Assembly: GCA_041487815.1 (NCBI GenBank)
Contig: JBGPOB010000050.1
Coordinates: forward strand, 1-15,365
DNA: 15,365 nucleotides
Direction of reading: 5' to 3'
Source of the DNA: CANJBX01 sp041487815
GTDB lineage: Bacteria; Pseudomonadota; Alphaproteobacteria; Rhizobiales; Xanthobacteraceae
How positions within the stretch are numbered: position 1 is the stretch's first letter; every line of letters begins with the position of its first letter. The position numbers and the translations under genes were made by a program. The notes under the pieces were generated by a model that ran no database searches, was not told the origin of the DNA, and was given only the letters and a program-made list of their open reading frames with translations. Positions 6,887 to 13,466 of the stretch are shown here, piece by piece.

Positions 6887-8347
6887 ATGGCTAGCCTGAC
6901 AATCCGCGGTATCGGCGATGACCTTAAAAAGCGCCTTAAAATGCGGGCGATTGGCAACAATCGCTCCATGGAGGAGGAAATAAGGCATGTTTTGGCCGAC
7001 GCCGGGCATCCGCTAGACGAGCGGACCAGTGTCGTTTCGCGATCATTGCAATCGTCAGCCACCCCTTTGGCACCCATGCTCGGCGGGCAACCGGCGCCCC
7101 AGCGTGGCTTGCCCGCCGGCGGCAGCCTCGCGGGGCGGCGCGTGGTTCTGGTCATCACCGGTGGCATCGCGGCCTACAAGTCGCTCGACTTGATCCGCCG
7201 GCTGAAGGAGCGTGGCGCCATGGTGCGGGTCGTGATGACCAAGGCCGCGCAAGAATTCGTCACGCCGCTGGCCGCCGCCGCACTTGCCGGCGAGCGCGCC
7301 TATACTGACATGTTCGATGCTGCGACCGAGTTCGACGTCGGCCATATCCAGATCGCGCGCGACACCGATGCCGTCGTTGTCTCACCATGCACGGCGGATT
7401 TTCTGGCCAAGATCGCGCTCGGCCTCGCCGACGATCTCGCGTCCTCGGTTATTCTCGCCACCGACAAGCCGATCCTGATCGCTCCGGCCATGAACCCGCG
7501 CATGTGGCGCAACGCCGCAACGCAGCGCAATCTTGCGCGCGTGCGCGAGGACGGCGTCGCAATCGTCGGCCCCAATGTCGGCGAAATGGCGGAGACGGGC
7601 GAGGCGGGCATCGGCCGCATGGCGGAGCCGATCGAGATCGCGGATGCGGTCTCGCATCTTTTCGGCGGCGCGGTTGCGCGTTCACTTGTCGGCACGCGCG
7701 TGCTGATCACGTCGGGCCCGACGCACGAAGCCATCGATCCGGTGCGCTACATCGCAAATCGCTCTTCCGGCAAGCAGGGCTTTGCGATCGCGCGCGCGGC
7801 CGCTGCAGCCGGCGCCGGGGTGACGCTGGTCGCCGGACCGGCGGCACTGCCCGATCCGCCCGGCGTCAAGGTCGCGCACGTGATAAGCGCGCGCGACATG
7901 CTCGCGGCGGTCGAGCACGCGCTGCCGGCGGATGTCGCGATTTTCGCCGCCGCGGTCGCGGACTGGCGCGCGGCGCGGGAAGACGCGCACAAAATCAAGA
8001 AAGGCCCCGGCGGCGGCCGCCAGCTCGCGCTGGTCGAAAATCCCGATATTCTCGCAACGATCGCGCACCGCGCCGACGGCAGGCCGCGGCTCGTCATCGG
8101 CTTTGCCGCGGAGACCGAACAGGTGGTGGAGAACGCCAAGGCCAAACTGGCGCGCAAAGGCTGCGACTGGATCCTGGCCAACGATGTGTCGCCCGGCAGT
8201 GGCATCGCGGGCGGCGTGATGGGCGGCGACCGCAACGCCATCACGCTGGTGACCAGGGACGGCGTCGAGATCTGGCCGGAGCAGTCCAAGGACGAGGTCG
8301 CGCGTCGATTGATCGAGCGCATCGCTGCGGAACTCTCGCACCCATGA
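6887..8347 (+). CDS. coaBC: CoaBC with N-terminal FitA-like ribbon-helix-helix domain
   Basis: This bifunctional enzyme makes 4'-phosphopantetheine for coenzyme A: CoaB joins cysteine to 4'-phosphopantothenate using CTP, and CoaC decarboxylates the product using FMN. CoaC occupies about 84-255, with His153 (GHIQIAR) and Asn203 (APAMNPRMW) intact. At the substrate-clamp position where E. coli has ACG, this protein reads ETG (Thr237). CoaB runs from about 268 to 486, with TSGPTHEAIDPVR, AAVADWR and KIKK (369-372). Unusually, residues 1-42 form a complete FitA-like antitoxin domain: strand SLTIRGI, helix DDLKKRLKMRA, then RSMEEEIRHVL. An open linker (about 43-83) rich in Ser, Pro and Gly joins it to CoaC without a stop. 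The ATG at 6887 is preferred; TTG at 6860 lies in the palindrome. ATG at 7076 would give an enzyme without the RHH domain. The end overlaps dut by ATGA. Confidence 0.93.
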   Translation: MASLTIRGIGDDLKKRLKMRAIGNNRSMEEEIRHVLADAGHPLDERTSVVSRSLQSSATPLAPMLGGQPAPQRGLPAGGSLAGRRVVLVITGGIAAYKSLDLIRRLKERGAMVRVVMTKAAQEFVTPLAAAALAGERAYTDMFDAATEFDVGHIQIARDTDAVVVSPCTADFLAKIALGLADDLASSVILATDKPILIAPAMNPRMWRNAATQRNLARVREDGVAIVGPNVGEMAETGEAGIGRMAEPIEIADAVSHLFGGAVARSLVGTRVLITSGPTHEAIDPVRYIANRSSGKQGFAIARAAAAAGAGVTLVAGPAALPDPPGVKVAHVISARDMLAAVEHALPADVAIFAAAVADWRAAREDAHKIKKGPGGGRQLALVENPDILATIAHRADGRPRLVIGFAAETEQVVENAKAKLARKGCDWILANDVSPGSGIAGGVMGGDRNAITLVTRDGVEIWPEQSKDEVARRLIERIAAELSHP

Positions 8348-8799
8348 CGATTGAAATCCGCATCGCGCGCCTGCCGCACGGCGAGGGCCTGCCGCTTCCC
8401 GAATATCAAAGCGCAGAGGCCGCCGGCCTTGACTTGCTTGCCGCGGTGCCGACCGACGCGCCGCTGACGCTCAAGCCCGGCGAGCGAGCGCGCGTTCCAA
8501 CCGGCATCGCGCTGGCGCTGCCGGCGGGCGCGGAGGGCCAGGTGCGCCCGCGCTCGGGTCTTGCCGCGCGCCACGGCGTTACCGTCCTCAACGCGCCGGG
8601 CACGATCGACGCCGACTATCGCGGCGAAGTCGGTGTGATCCTCATCAATCACGGCAACGAATCGTTCAGCGTGACGCGCGGGATGCGCATCGCGCAACTT
8701 GTCATCGCGACAGTCGCGCGCGCAACGCTGCGCGAGGTCGCAAACCTCGACGACACGAGCCGCGGCGCGGGCGGATTTGGCTCGACCGGCGCGGGCTGA
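8344..8799 (+). CDS. dut: Deoxyuridine 5'-triphosphate nucleotidohydrolase (dUTPase)
   Basis: Dut hydrolyses dUTP to dUMP and pyrophosphate, keeping uracil out of DNA and supplying dUMP for thymidylate synthesis. The 151-residue product is the normal homotrimeric dUTPase length and shows all five motifs: AGLDLLAA (27-34), RPRSGLAAR (68-76), GTIDADYRGEVGV (86-98, with catalytic Asp89), RIAQLV (115-120) and the C-terminal Gly-rich RGAGGFGSTG (140-149). The ATG at 8344 overlaps the coaBC stop codon in an ATGA junction, so translation is probably coupled. No clear terminator follows; the next 312 bases are non-coding. Confidence 0.97.
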   Translation: MTIEIRIARLPHGEGLPLPEYQSAEAAGLDLLAAVPTDAPLTLKPGERARVPTGIALALPAGAEGQVRPRSGLAARHGVTVLNAPGTIDADYRGEVGVILINHGNESFSVTRGMRIAQLVIATVARATLREVANLDDTSRGAGGFGSTGAG

Positions 8800-9111
8800 A
8801 ACAATGCCATTTCCTTTGCAATAACAAAACCTTAAACAGTTCCTTCAAATTTTACGAAAATTGGAAAGAGCGGCCTAACGGCTGTGGCCTTTGTAAGCAA
8901 TTGCGATCATCCGATTAGCGCATCCACAACCACAGACTGCAAATGCATCCCGCGGCCGCGCGAACGCAACCGAGCGTTTATCGACCTCGTGCATCGTCCG
9001 CGACACTCGCGCGCATGCCCTGCGGTTCTGGCGAAAAGTCTTTTGTGAAGTGAGGGTCGCAAGTCGTCAGAGGGCCGTCGGAGAAAAAGCTGCGCGCGGA
9101 TTGGGGGGGAC
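8800..9111. other. 312-bp intergenic region after dut
   Basis: No gene is supported here. The first part (about 8803-8870) is visibly AT-rich against a very GC-rich background and holds a small inverted repeat, AATTTT (8848-8853) and AAAATT (8857-8862) around ACG. The rest is GC-rich, with a 10-bp palindrome CGCGGCCGCG at 8951-8960. The region probably carries the promoter of the following gene, but no convincing -35/-10 pair was found. A G-rich run just before 9112 may act as its ribosome-binding site. Confidence 0.5.
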
Positions 9112-10329
9112 ATGTCCTGCCACTCAGTTCGCATCGCTCTTGGATGCGTGATCGCCGCCCTGGCGCTGTCGCAAGCGCCCGCGGCTGAATTCATCGGCAA
9201 GATTCCCGCTGCCGCGGGCGTTGCCGGTACAACCCAGGTTTCGCTGGCCGACGCCCGCCTGCAGATTGCGAAGCGCACGCGTGTACGCCGGCACTTCGAA
9301 CGCGACGCTAGCGCCTATTGGCACTCGATTACGGAAATGCGCCGCGTACGCGCGACCAAGCGGCGCAACAACGACGCGATCCTAATCACGGACTACGTGC
9401 TGACGCAGCCGCCCCTCTATGAGAATTTCGCTTCGCTGGACGATCCGGACGACCCCGACATCACCGCGTCATCGTCAATAAGCATTCCGGTGGCGCTAGA
9501 TTTTCTCAAGTCAGCAGCCGCGCATTTCGATTTCGCACCACTGCGGCCGCTGCACGAAACGCACTACAAGCAAACCTACGCCAAAATCGCGGCAGCCGGC
9601 GGCCTTTCACAACAGCAGGCCGTTCGCGTCTATGCATTCGAATCCGGCGGCAACGCGACTTATGAGGTGCAGGCCGGGCTCGAATATCCCGTCCCGGGCG
9701 CGCGCGCGATCTCAACCGCGCTCGGCTACAACCAATTGCTCGCCGCCAACAGCGTCGAGCTCCTTGCCCACCAGGGCGAACGTATTATCGAGATCCTTGC
9801 GCGCAAGTCGATGGAGCTGCCCGAGGAAGCCAGGTTATCCATGGAGAGCAAGATCGGAGTGCTCAAGCGCATGATGGCCTTCGCACGATCGGTGCCCGAC
9901 GAATGGAGCGACCACGTGCGGCTGGCCACCACTGAAAAGGGCCTCGCTATTCATGCCATGAACTTCGACGTCGATGTCGGACCGGTGCTGCAAACTTTCA
10001 AGCTGGCGAACTCACTGAACTACGCGCGCAGAAAAGGATATAACGACGCGCTGAGCGCGGCCGAGCTTGAAATGATGAACCTCACCGGCGACGGCAACGG
10101 CCTCGACATGGTGATGATCCCGGCGTCGCTGCGCGAACGGGTGCCAACCGCAAATTTCTTCCAGCGCGGCGGCTATGAACGCAACACAATTGCAGTGCGC
10201 AACAACGTGGTTGCGAAGCTCTTGGCCGCGACCGATGCCAAGATGGACGAGGAAATCAAGTTACAGGGTGCGTCGGATTTGGCATGGTATTTTCCGATCA
10301 GCCTTATTCCCAGTCAGCCATATTATTGA
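9112..10329 (+). CDS. Exported protein of unknown function with lysozyme-like signature
   Basis: I do not recognise this 405-residue protein with certainty. Residues 1-25 form a signal peptide (hydrophobic core ALGCVIAALALS, likely cleavage after APAA), so it is exported to the periplasm or beyond. Residues 45-120 are charged and then Asp-rich (DDPDDPD, 110-116). In the middle, YAFESGG (174-180) followed by AISTALGYNQLLAANS (199-214) resembles the catalytic Glu and the GxxQ motif of lytic transglycosylases. Glu177 would be the general acid, and the protein would cleave or bind peptidoglycan; this is inferred from short motifs only. The C-terminal half is helical, without membrane segments. 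ATG at 9112 directly follows a GGGGGGGA run acting as ribosome-binding site. It stands alone between dut and the FAD oxidoreductase on the same strand. Confidence 0.7.
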   Translation: MSCHSVRIALGCVIAALALSQAPAAEFIGKIPAAAGVAGTTQVSLADARLQIAKRTRVRRHFERDASAYWHSITEMRRVRATKRRNNDAILITDYVLTQPPLYENFASLDDPDDPDITASSSISIPVALDFLKSAAAHFDFAPLRPLHETHYKQTYAKIAAAGGLSQQQAVRVYAFESGGNATYEVQAGLEYPVPGARAISTALGYNQLLAANSVELLAHQGERIIEILARKSMELPEEARLSMESKIGVLKRMMAFARSVPDEWSDHVRLATTEKGLAIHAMNFDVDVGPVLQTFKLANSLNYARRKGYNDALSAAELEMMNLTGDGNGLDMVMIPASLRERVPTANFFQRGGYERNTIAVRNNVVAKLLAATDAKMDEEIKLQGASDLAWYFPISLIPSQPYY

Positions 10330-10438
10330 TCGGCGTTTGAGCACCGTGCCGGTCGCTTGCAGCGCGCGTATCGGGTGAACCGATTGTCGATTTGACCAAT
10401 TGTCGTTTGAATTCGGACCGGCTAATGCCTGTTGCCCG

Positions 10439-10467
10439 CCGCCCGTTCCGTCTTGGGTGAACGGCGG
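10439..10467 (+). other. Leader hairpin upstream of the FAD oxidoreductase
   Basis: CCG plus CCGTTC (with a single bulged C at 10442) pairs with GAACGG plus CGG across a 10-base loop, giving nine base pairs. It ends 14 bases before the ribosome-binding site at 10482. No T-tract follows, so it looks more like a leader structure than an intrinsic terminator of the preceding gene. Confidence 0.35.
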
Positions 10468-10481
10468 AATTGCGGCCGTGT

Positions 10482-10516
10482 AAGGAGCATCATGCCGGAC
10501 GGACGTCATGCCGGAC
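10482..10516 (+). promoter_or_regulatory. Ribosome-binding site facing a duplicated start site
   Basis: AAGGAG (10482-10487) is four bases from an ATG at 10492 but 20 bases from the ATG at 10508 that opens the oxidoreductase. Both ATGs lie in identical CATGCCGGAC copies (10491-10500 and 10507-10516), offset by 16 bases and therefore out of frame. Starting at 10492 gives only a ten-codon peptide that stops at 10522-10524, inside the oxidoreductase gene. Confidence 0.55.
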
Positions 10517-12136
10517 AGCTATGACGCCATTGTCATTGGCGCCGGCCACAACGGCCTCACCTGTGCGGCCTATCTCGGCATGGCGGGGCTTACCGTCAAA
10601 GTGCTCGAACGCCGGCACGTCGTCGGCGGCGCGGCGGTGACGGAGGAGTTCTGGCCGGGCTTCAGAAATTCCGTCGCGGCCTATACGGTCAGCCTGCTCA
10701 ACCCGAAAATTATTCGCGATCTCAGGCTCCACCAAAACGGCCTTACGATCGTCGAGCGCCGGGCGCAAAATTTCCTGCCGGCGAGAGATGGGACCTACCT
10801 CCTTGCCGCCGACGGGCAGACCGAACGTCAGATCGAAAAATTCAGCGCTGCCGACGCCCGCCGTTACACCGCCTTCAACCGCGAGCTTGACGCGGCCGCC
10901 GATGTGCTGCGCGCGCTGGTGCTGGAACCGCCGCCCAATCTCGCCGAAGGATTTTCGCTCCGGAGCCTGCGCGAGCTCCTCAGGGCCGGTGCGCTCGCCA
11001 ACCGGCTGCGGCGCCTGCCGGCGGAACGGTTGCGATCGCTCTATGCGCTGATCACGAAATCGGCCGGCGATTATCTCGACGGCTGGTTCGAAAGCGACCT
11101 GGTGAAGGCATTGTACGGCTTCGACGCTGTGGTCGGAAATTTTGCAAGCCCCTATGATCAGGGCACCGCCTACGTGCTGCTGCACCACGCCTTCGGCGAG
11201 GTCAACGGCAAGAAGCGCGTCTGGGGCCACGCCATCGGCGGCATGGGCGCGATCACGCAGGCCATGGCGCGCGCCGCCGCCGGCGCTGGCGTCGAGATCG
11301 AAACCGACGCGCCGGTGCGCGAGCTGGTGCTCGAACGCAATGGCGTGCGCGGTGTCGTCCTGGAGGATGGGCGCGTCGTGCGCAGCCCAATCGTAGCCGC
11401 GGGCATTAATCCAAAGCTGTTCTACACGCGCCTCGTCCCGGCCGGCGCTCTGCCATCCGATTTCCGGTCGCATATGGAGCGCTGGCGCTGCGGCTCGGGC
11501 ACCTTCCGGATGAATGTCGCGCTTTCGAAGCTGCCGAGTTTTACGGCATTGCCCGGCGATCGGCTTGCCGATCATCACACCTCAGGCATCATCGTCGCGC
11601 CGAGCCTTGGCTACATGGAGCGCGCCTATCACGATGCGCGGCGCAATGGCTGGAGCGCGGAGCCCATCATCGAAATGCTCATCCCTTCCACCCTCGACGA
11701 TTCACTGGCGCCGCCGGGCACCCACGTCGCCAGCCTGTTTTGCCAGCATGTCGCGCCGCAATTGCCGGGCGATCGCTCCTGGCATGATCATCGCGACGCG
11801 GTCGCGGACCTGATGATCGACACCGTCGAGCGCTACGCGCCCGGTTTCAAGGCGAGCGTCATCGGGCGCCAGGTACTCAGTCCGCTTGATCTCGAGGAGA
11901 TTTTCGGGCTGACCGGCGGCGACATTTTTCATGGCGCGCTCTCGCTCGACCAGTTGTTCTGGGCGCGCCCCATGATCGGATATGCGGACTATCGCGGTCC
12001 CCTGCGCGGCCTCTATCATTGTGGCGCCGGCGCACACCCCGGAGGCGGCGTCTCGGGGGCGCCCGGACACAATGCGGCGCGCGCGATCCTGCGCGACCTG
12101 CGGCGCCGGCGGCTGAATTTTGCGATGACACCGTAG
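10508..12136 (+). CDS. FAD-dependent oxidoreductase, phytoene desaturase/PYROXD2-like
   Basis: A 542-residue flavoprotein of the CrtI/phytoene-dehydrogenase-related superfamily (COG1233), in the PYROXD2-like branch. The N-terminal dinucleotide fold binds FAD ADP through GAGHNG (11-16) with Glu34 at the end of the second strand (VLERR), then VVGGAAVTEEF. The conserved C-terminal FAD segment starts at GLYHCGAG (501-508), continuing with HPGGGVSG and GHNAARAI. A GIGGMG-like stretch (HAIGGMGAITQAMA) in the middle is also typical. The substrate is unknown: no carotenoid genes are nearby, so a carotenoid desaturase is unlikely. The ATG at 10508 is the only one in frame with the FAD motif near the 5' end, although the ribosome-binding site is better spaced for another ATG. 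The Rrf2-type regulator gene follows 74 bases downstream. Confidence 0.85.
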   Translation: MPDSYDAIVIGAGHNGLTCAAYLGMAGLTVKVLERRHVVGGAAVTEEFWPGFRNSVAAYTVSLLNPKIIRDLRLHQNGLTIVERRAQNFLPARDGTYLLAADGQTERQIEKFSAADARRYTAFNRELDAAADVLRALVLEPPPNLAEGFSLRSLRELLRAGALANRLRRLPAERLRSLYALITKSAGDYLDGWFESDLVKALYGFDAVVGNFASPYDQGTAYVLLHHAFGEVNGKKRVWGHAIGGMGAITQAMARAAAGAGVEIETDAPVRELVLERNGVRGVVLEDGRVVRSPIVAAGINPKLFYTRLVPAGALPSDFRSHMERWRCGSGTFRMNVALSKLPSFTALPGDRLADHHTSGIIVAPSLGYMERAYHDARRNGWSAEPIIEMLIPSTLDDSLAPPGTHVASLFCQHVAPQLPGDRSWHDHRDAVADLMIDTVERYAPGFKASVIGRQVLSPLDLEEIFGLTGGDIFHGALSLDQLFWARPMIGYADYRGPLRGLYHCGAGAHPGGGVSGAPGHNAARAILRDLRRRRLNFAMTP

Positions 12137-12162
12137 ACCGATACGCCGCGACTTTCTATGAT

Positions 12163-12185
12163 GATGGATACGAACCGTATCGATC
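12163..12185. promoter_or_regulatory. Imperfect palindrome, candidate operator of the Rrf2 regulator
   Basis: Arms GATGGATACG (12163-12172) and CGTATCGATC (12176-12185) flank AAC and pair at nine of ten positions. The inner GATACG/CGTATC is perfect, and a third GATACG lies at 12140-12145. The site ends 25 bases before the Rrf2-type gene, a typical place for an autoregulatory operator. Binding is inferred. Confidence 0.45.
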
Positions 12186-12210
12186 TATCGATCTGCCGTC
12201 ACCAAACGAC

Positions 12211-12642
12211 ATGACCGCACGTTCCGAAGCATCCAGGACGCATCCATCACGCAAGGGCGCGATTGCCGTGGCCGCGGTACTCGACATTGCGATGCACGGG
12301 CGCGACCAGCCAGTTTCGGCCAAGGCGCTCGCCGCGCGTCATGGGTTGGCGCCGCGCCATCTGGAGCCATTGCTGCAAGCACTGGTGCATGCCGGAATGC
12401 TGCGCGGCATCCGCGGGCCGAAAGGGGGCTACGCCATTGCCCGCGACCGGCGCGAGATCACCGCAGGGGAAATCATCCGGGTCGCCGCTGCGGCGGAAAC
12501 AAACGGTCGGTCGATGGCCAGGTCGCCGCTGCTGATAAACGTCATCCTTCCGATAATCGCCCAGGCCGACAAGGCCTACGCCGAGACGCTGGTGCGGGTG
12601 AGCCTCGAAGACCTTGTGCGTCTTGCCGGCACGATGTTGTGA
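12211..12642 (+). CDS. Rrf2-family transcriptional regulator
   Basis: A 143-residue winged-helix DNA-binding protein of the Rrf2 family. The start ATG at 12211 gives MTARSEASRTHPSRKG, placing the helix-turn-helix at the normal position; the frame is open upstream into the oxidoreductase gene but that part has no family similarity. The recognisable core runs from about 12 to 90: AVAAVLDIAMHG, PVSAKALAARHGLAPRHLEPLLQAL (recognition region) and the wing GIRGPKGGYAIARD (66-79). The protein has no cysteine at all, so unlike IscR, NsrR or RirA it cannot ligate an Fe-S cluster through Cys and must sense something else or act constitutively. Its stop overlaps the hydrolase start by GTGA, so the two form an operon, and a palindrome upstream suggests self-control. 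The target genes and signal are unknown. Confidence 0.87.
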   Translation: MTARSEASRTHPSRKGAIAVAAVLDIAMHGRDQPVSAKALAARHGLAPRHLEPLLQALVHAGMLRGIRGPKGGYAIARDRREITAGEIIRVAAAAETNGRSMARSPLLINVILPIIAQADKAYAETLVRVSLEDLVRLAGTML

Positions 12643-13466
12643 CTGCGGCGGTAAGGGCCATCGAAGTCGCCGCGCCGGACGGCGTGACGCTCGCTGCCCA
12701 GGAATGGGGCGATGCCGCCGGCCGCGAGATCCTGTTTATTCACGGCTTCAACCAAAGCCATCTGTCATGGCTGCGGCAGGTCACGGACCTAGCGCTGGCG
12801 CGTGCGTTCCGCATGGTCACGTTCGACCTGCGCGGGCACGGCGCATCCGAGAAGCCCGCCACGCGCGAACGCTACATTGCGGACAATATCTGGGGCAACG
12901 ACGTCGCGGCGGTGATCGAGGCTTTCGGGCTCAAGCGCCCGGTGCTGGTCGGCTGGTCCTATGCCGGACGCATTATCGCCGATTATCTCCGCACCCATGG
13001 CGCGAACCGGATCGCCGGCATCAACTACGTCGATGCCCGCACCGGCACCGACCCGGCCATGTTCGGCGCCGCACGCCGGCATTTCGCCGCCATGTATTCC
13101 AACGATCTCGCCGCCAATATCGCCGGGACCCGCGCGTTTCTGCGGGCGTGTTTCGAGCGCCAGCCTAGTGAAGATGACTTTGAGATGATGCTGGCGTTCA
13201 ACATGGTGGTCCCCCCGCGCGTGCGCGCCCATGTGCTGGGCCGGCCGGGCGATACCGCCGATGCGATGGCGCGCCTCGCCTGTCCCGTGCTGGTCACCCA
13301 TGGACGCCTGGATCAGATCATCCTAGCGACCATGGGCGAATTCACGGCTAAGACGGTGAAGGGCGCGAAGCTCTCGCTCTACGACGGCGTCGGCCACTCG
13401 CCGTTCTGGGAGGACGCCGTGCGGTTCAACCGGGAACTGGCGGAGTTTGTGCGTTCGGTGCAATAG
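12639..13466 (+). CDS. Alpha/beta hydrolase
   Basis: A 275-residue alpha/beta-hydrolase-fold enzyme. The oxyanion motif FIHGFNQS (33-40) is followed by FDLRGHGAS (62-70), the nucleophile elbow GWSYAG with Ser107, the acid in HGRLDQI (Asp225) and the base in GVGHSPF (His253). The complete Ser-Asp-His triad indicates an active esterase, lactonase, haloperoxidase-like or C-C hydrolase enzyme; the substrate cannot be read from the sequence. It has no signal peptide, so it is cytoplasmic. The start is GTG at 12639, in a GTGA overlap with the Rrf2-type gene, indicating coupled translation. Its last 41 bases overlap the 3' end of the convergent transporter gene. Given the extradiol dioxygenase gene about 1.2 kb away, a ring-cleavage-product hydrolase is possible but unproven. 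Confidence 0.9.
   Translation: MTAAVRAIEVAAPDGVTLAAQEWGDAAGREILFIHGFNQSHLSWLRQVTDLALARAFRMVTFDLRGHGASEKPATRERYIADNIWGNDVAAVIEAFGLKRPVLVGWSYAGRIIADYLRTHGANRIAGINYVDARTGTDPAMFGAARRHFAAMYSNDLAANIAGTRAFLRACFERQPSEDDFEMMLAFNMVVPPRVRAHVLGRPGDTADAMARLACPVLVTHGRLDQIILATMGEFTAKTVKGAKLSLYDGVGHSPFWEDAVRFNRELAEFVRSVQ

Noticed and set aside
7387..8799. 470-residue open frame covering much of coaBC and dut
   Set aside because: Only the last 151 codons (from 8344) are real, as dut. The upstream part is an Arg/Gly-rich shadow of coaBC in another frame.
8870..8940. GGCC-containing inverted repeat and a GCATCCACA sequence (terminator or DnaA box)
   Set aside because: The stem is only four base pairs with no T-tract. 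A single imperfect DnaA-box-like word is expected by chance, and there is no cluster of such boxes.
10490..11578. 362-residue minus-strand open frame under the FAD oxidoreductase
   Set aside because: Antisense shadow of a strongly supported gene, with no motifs.
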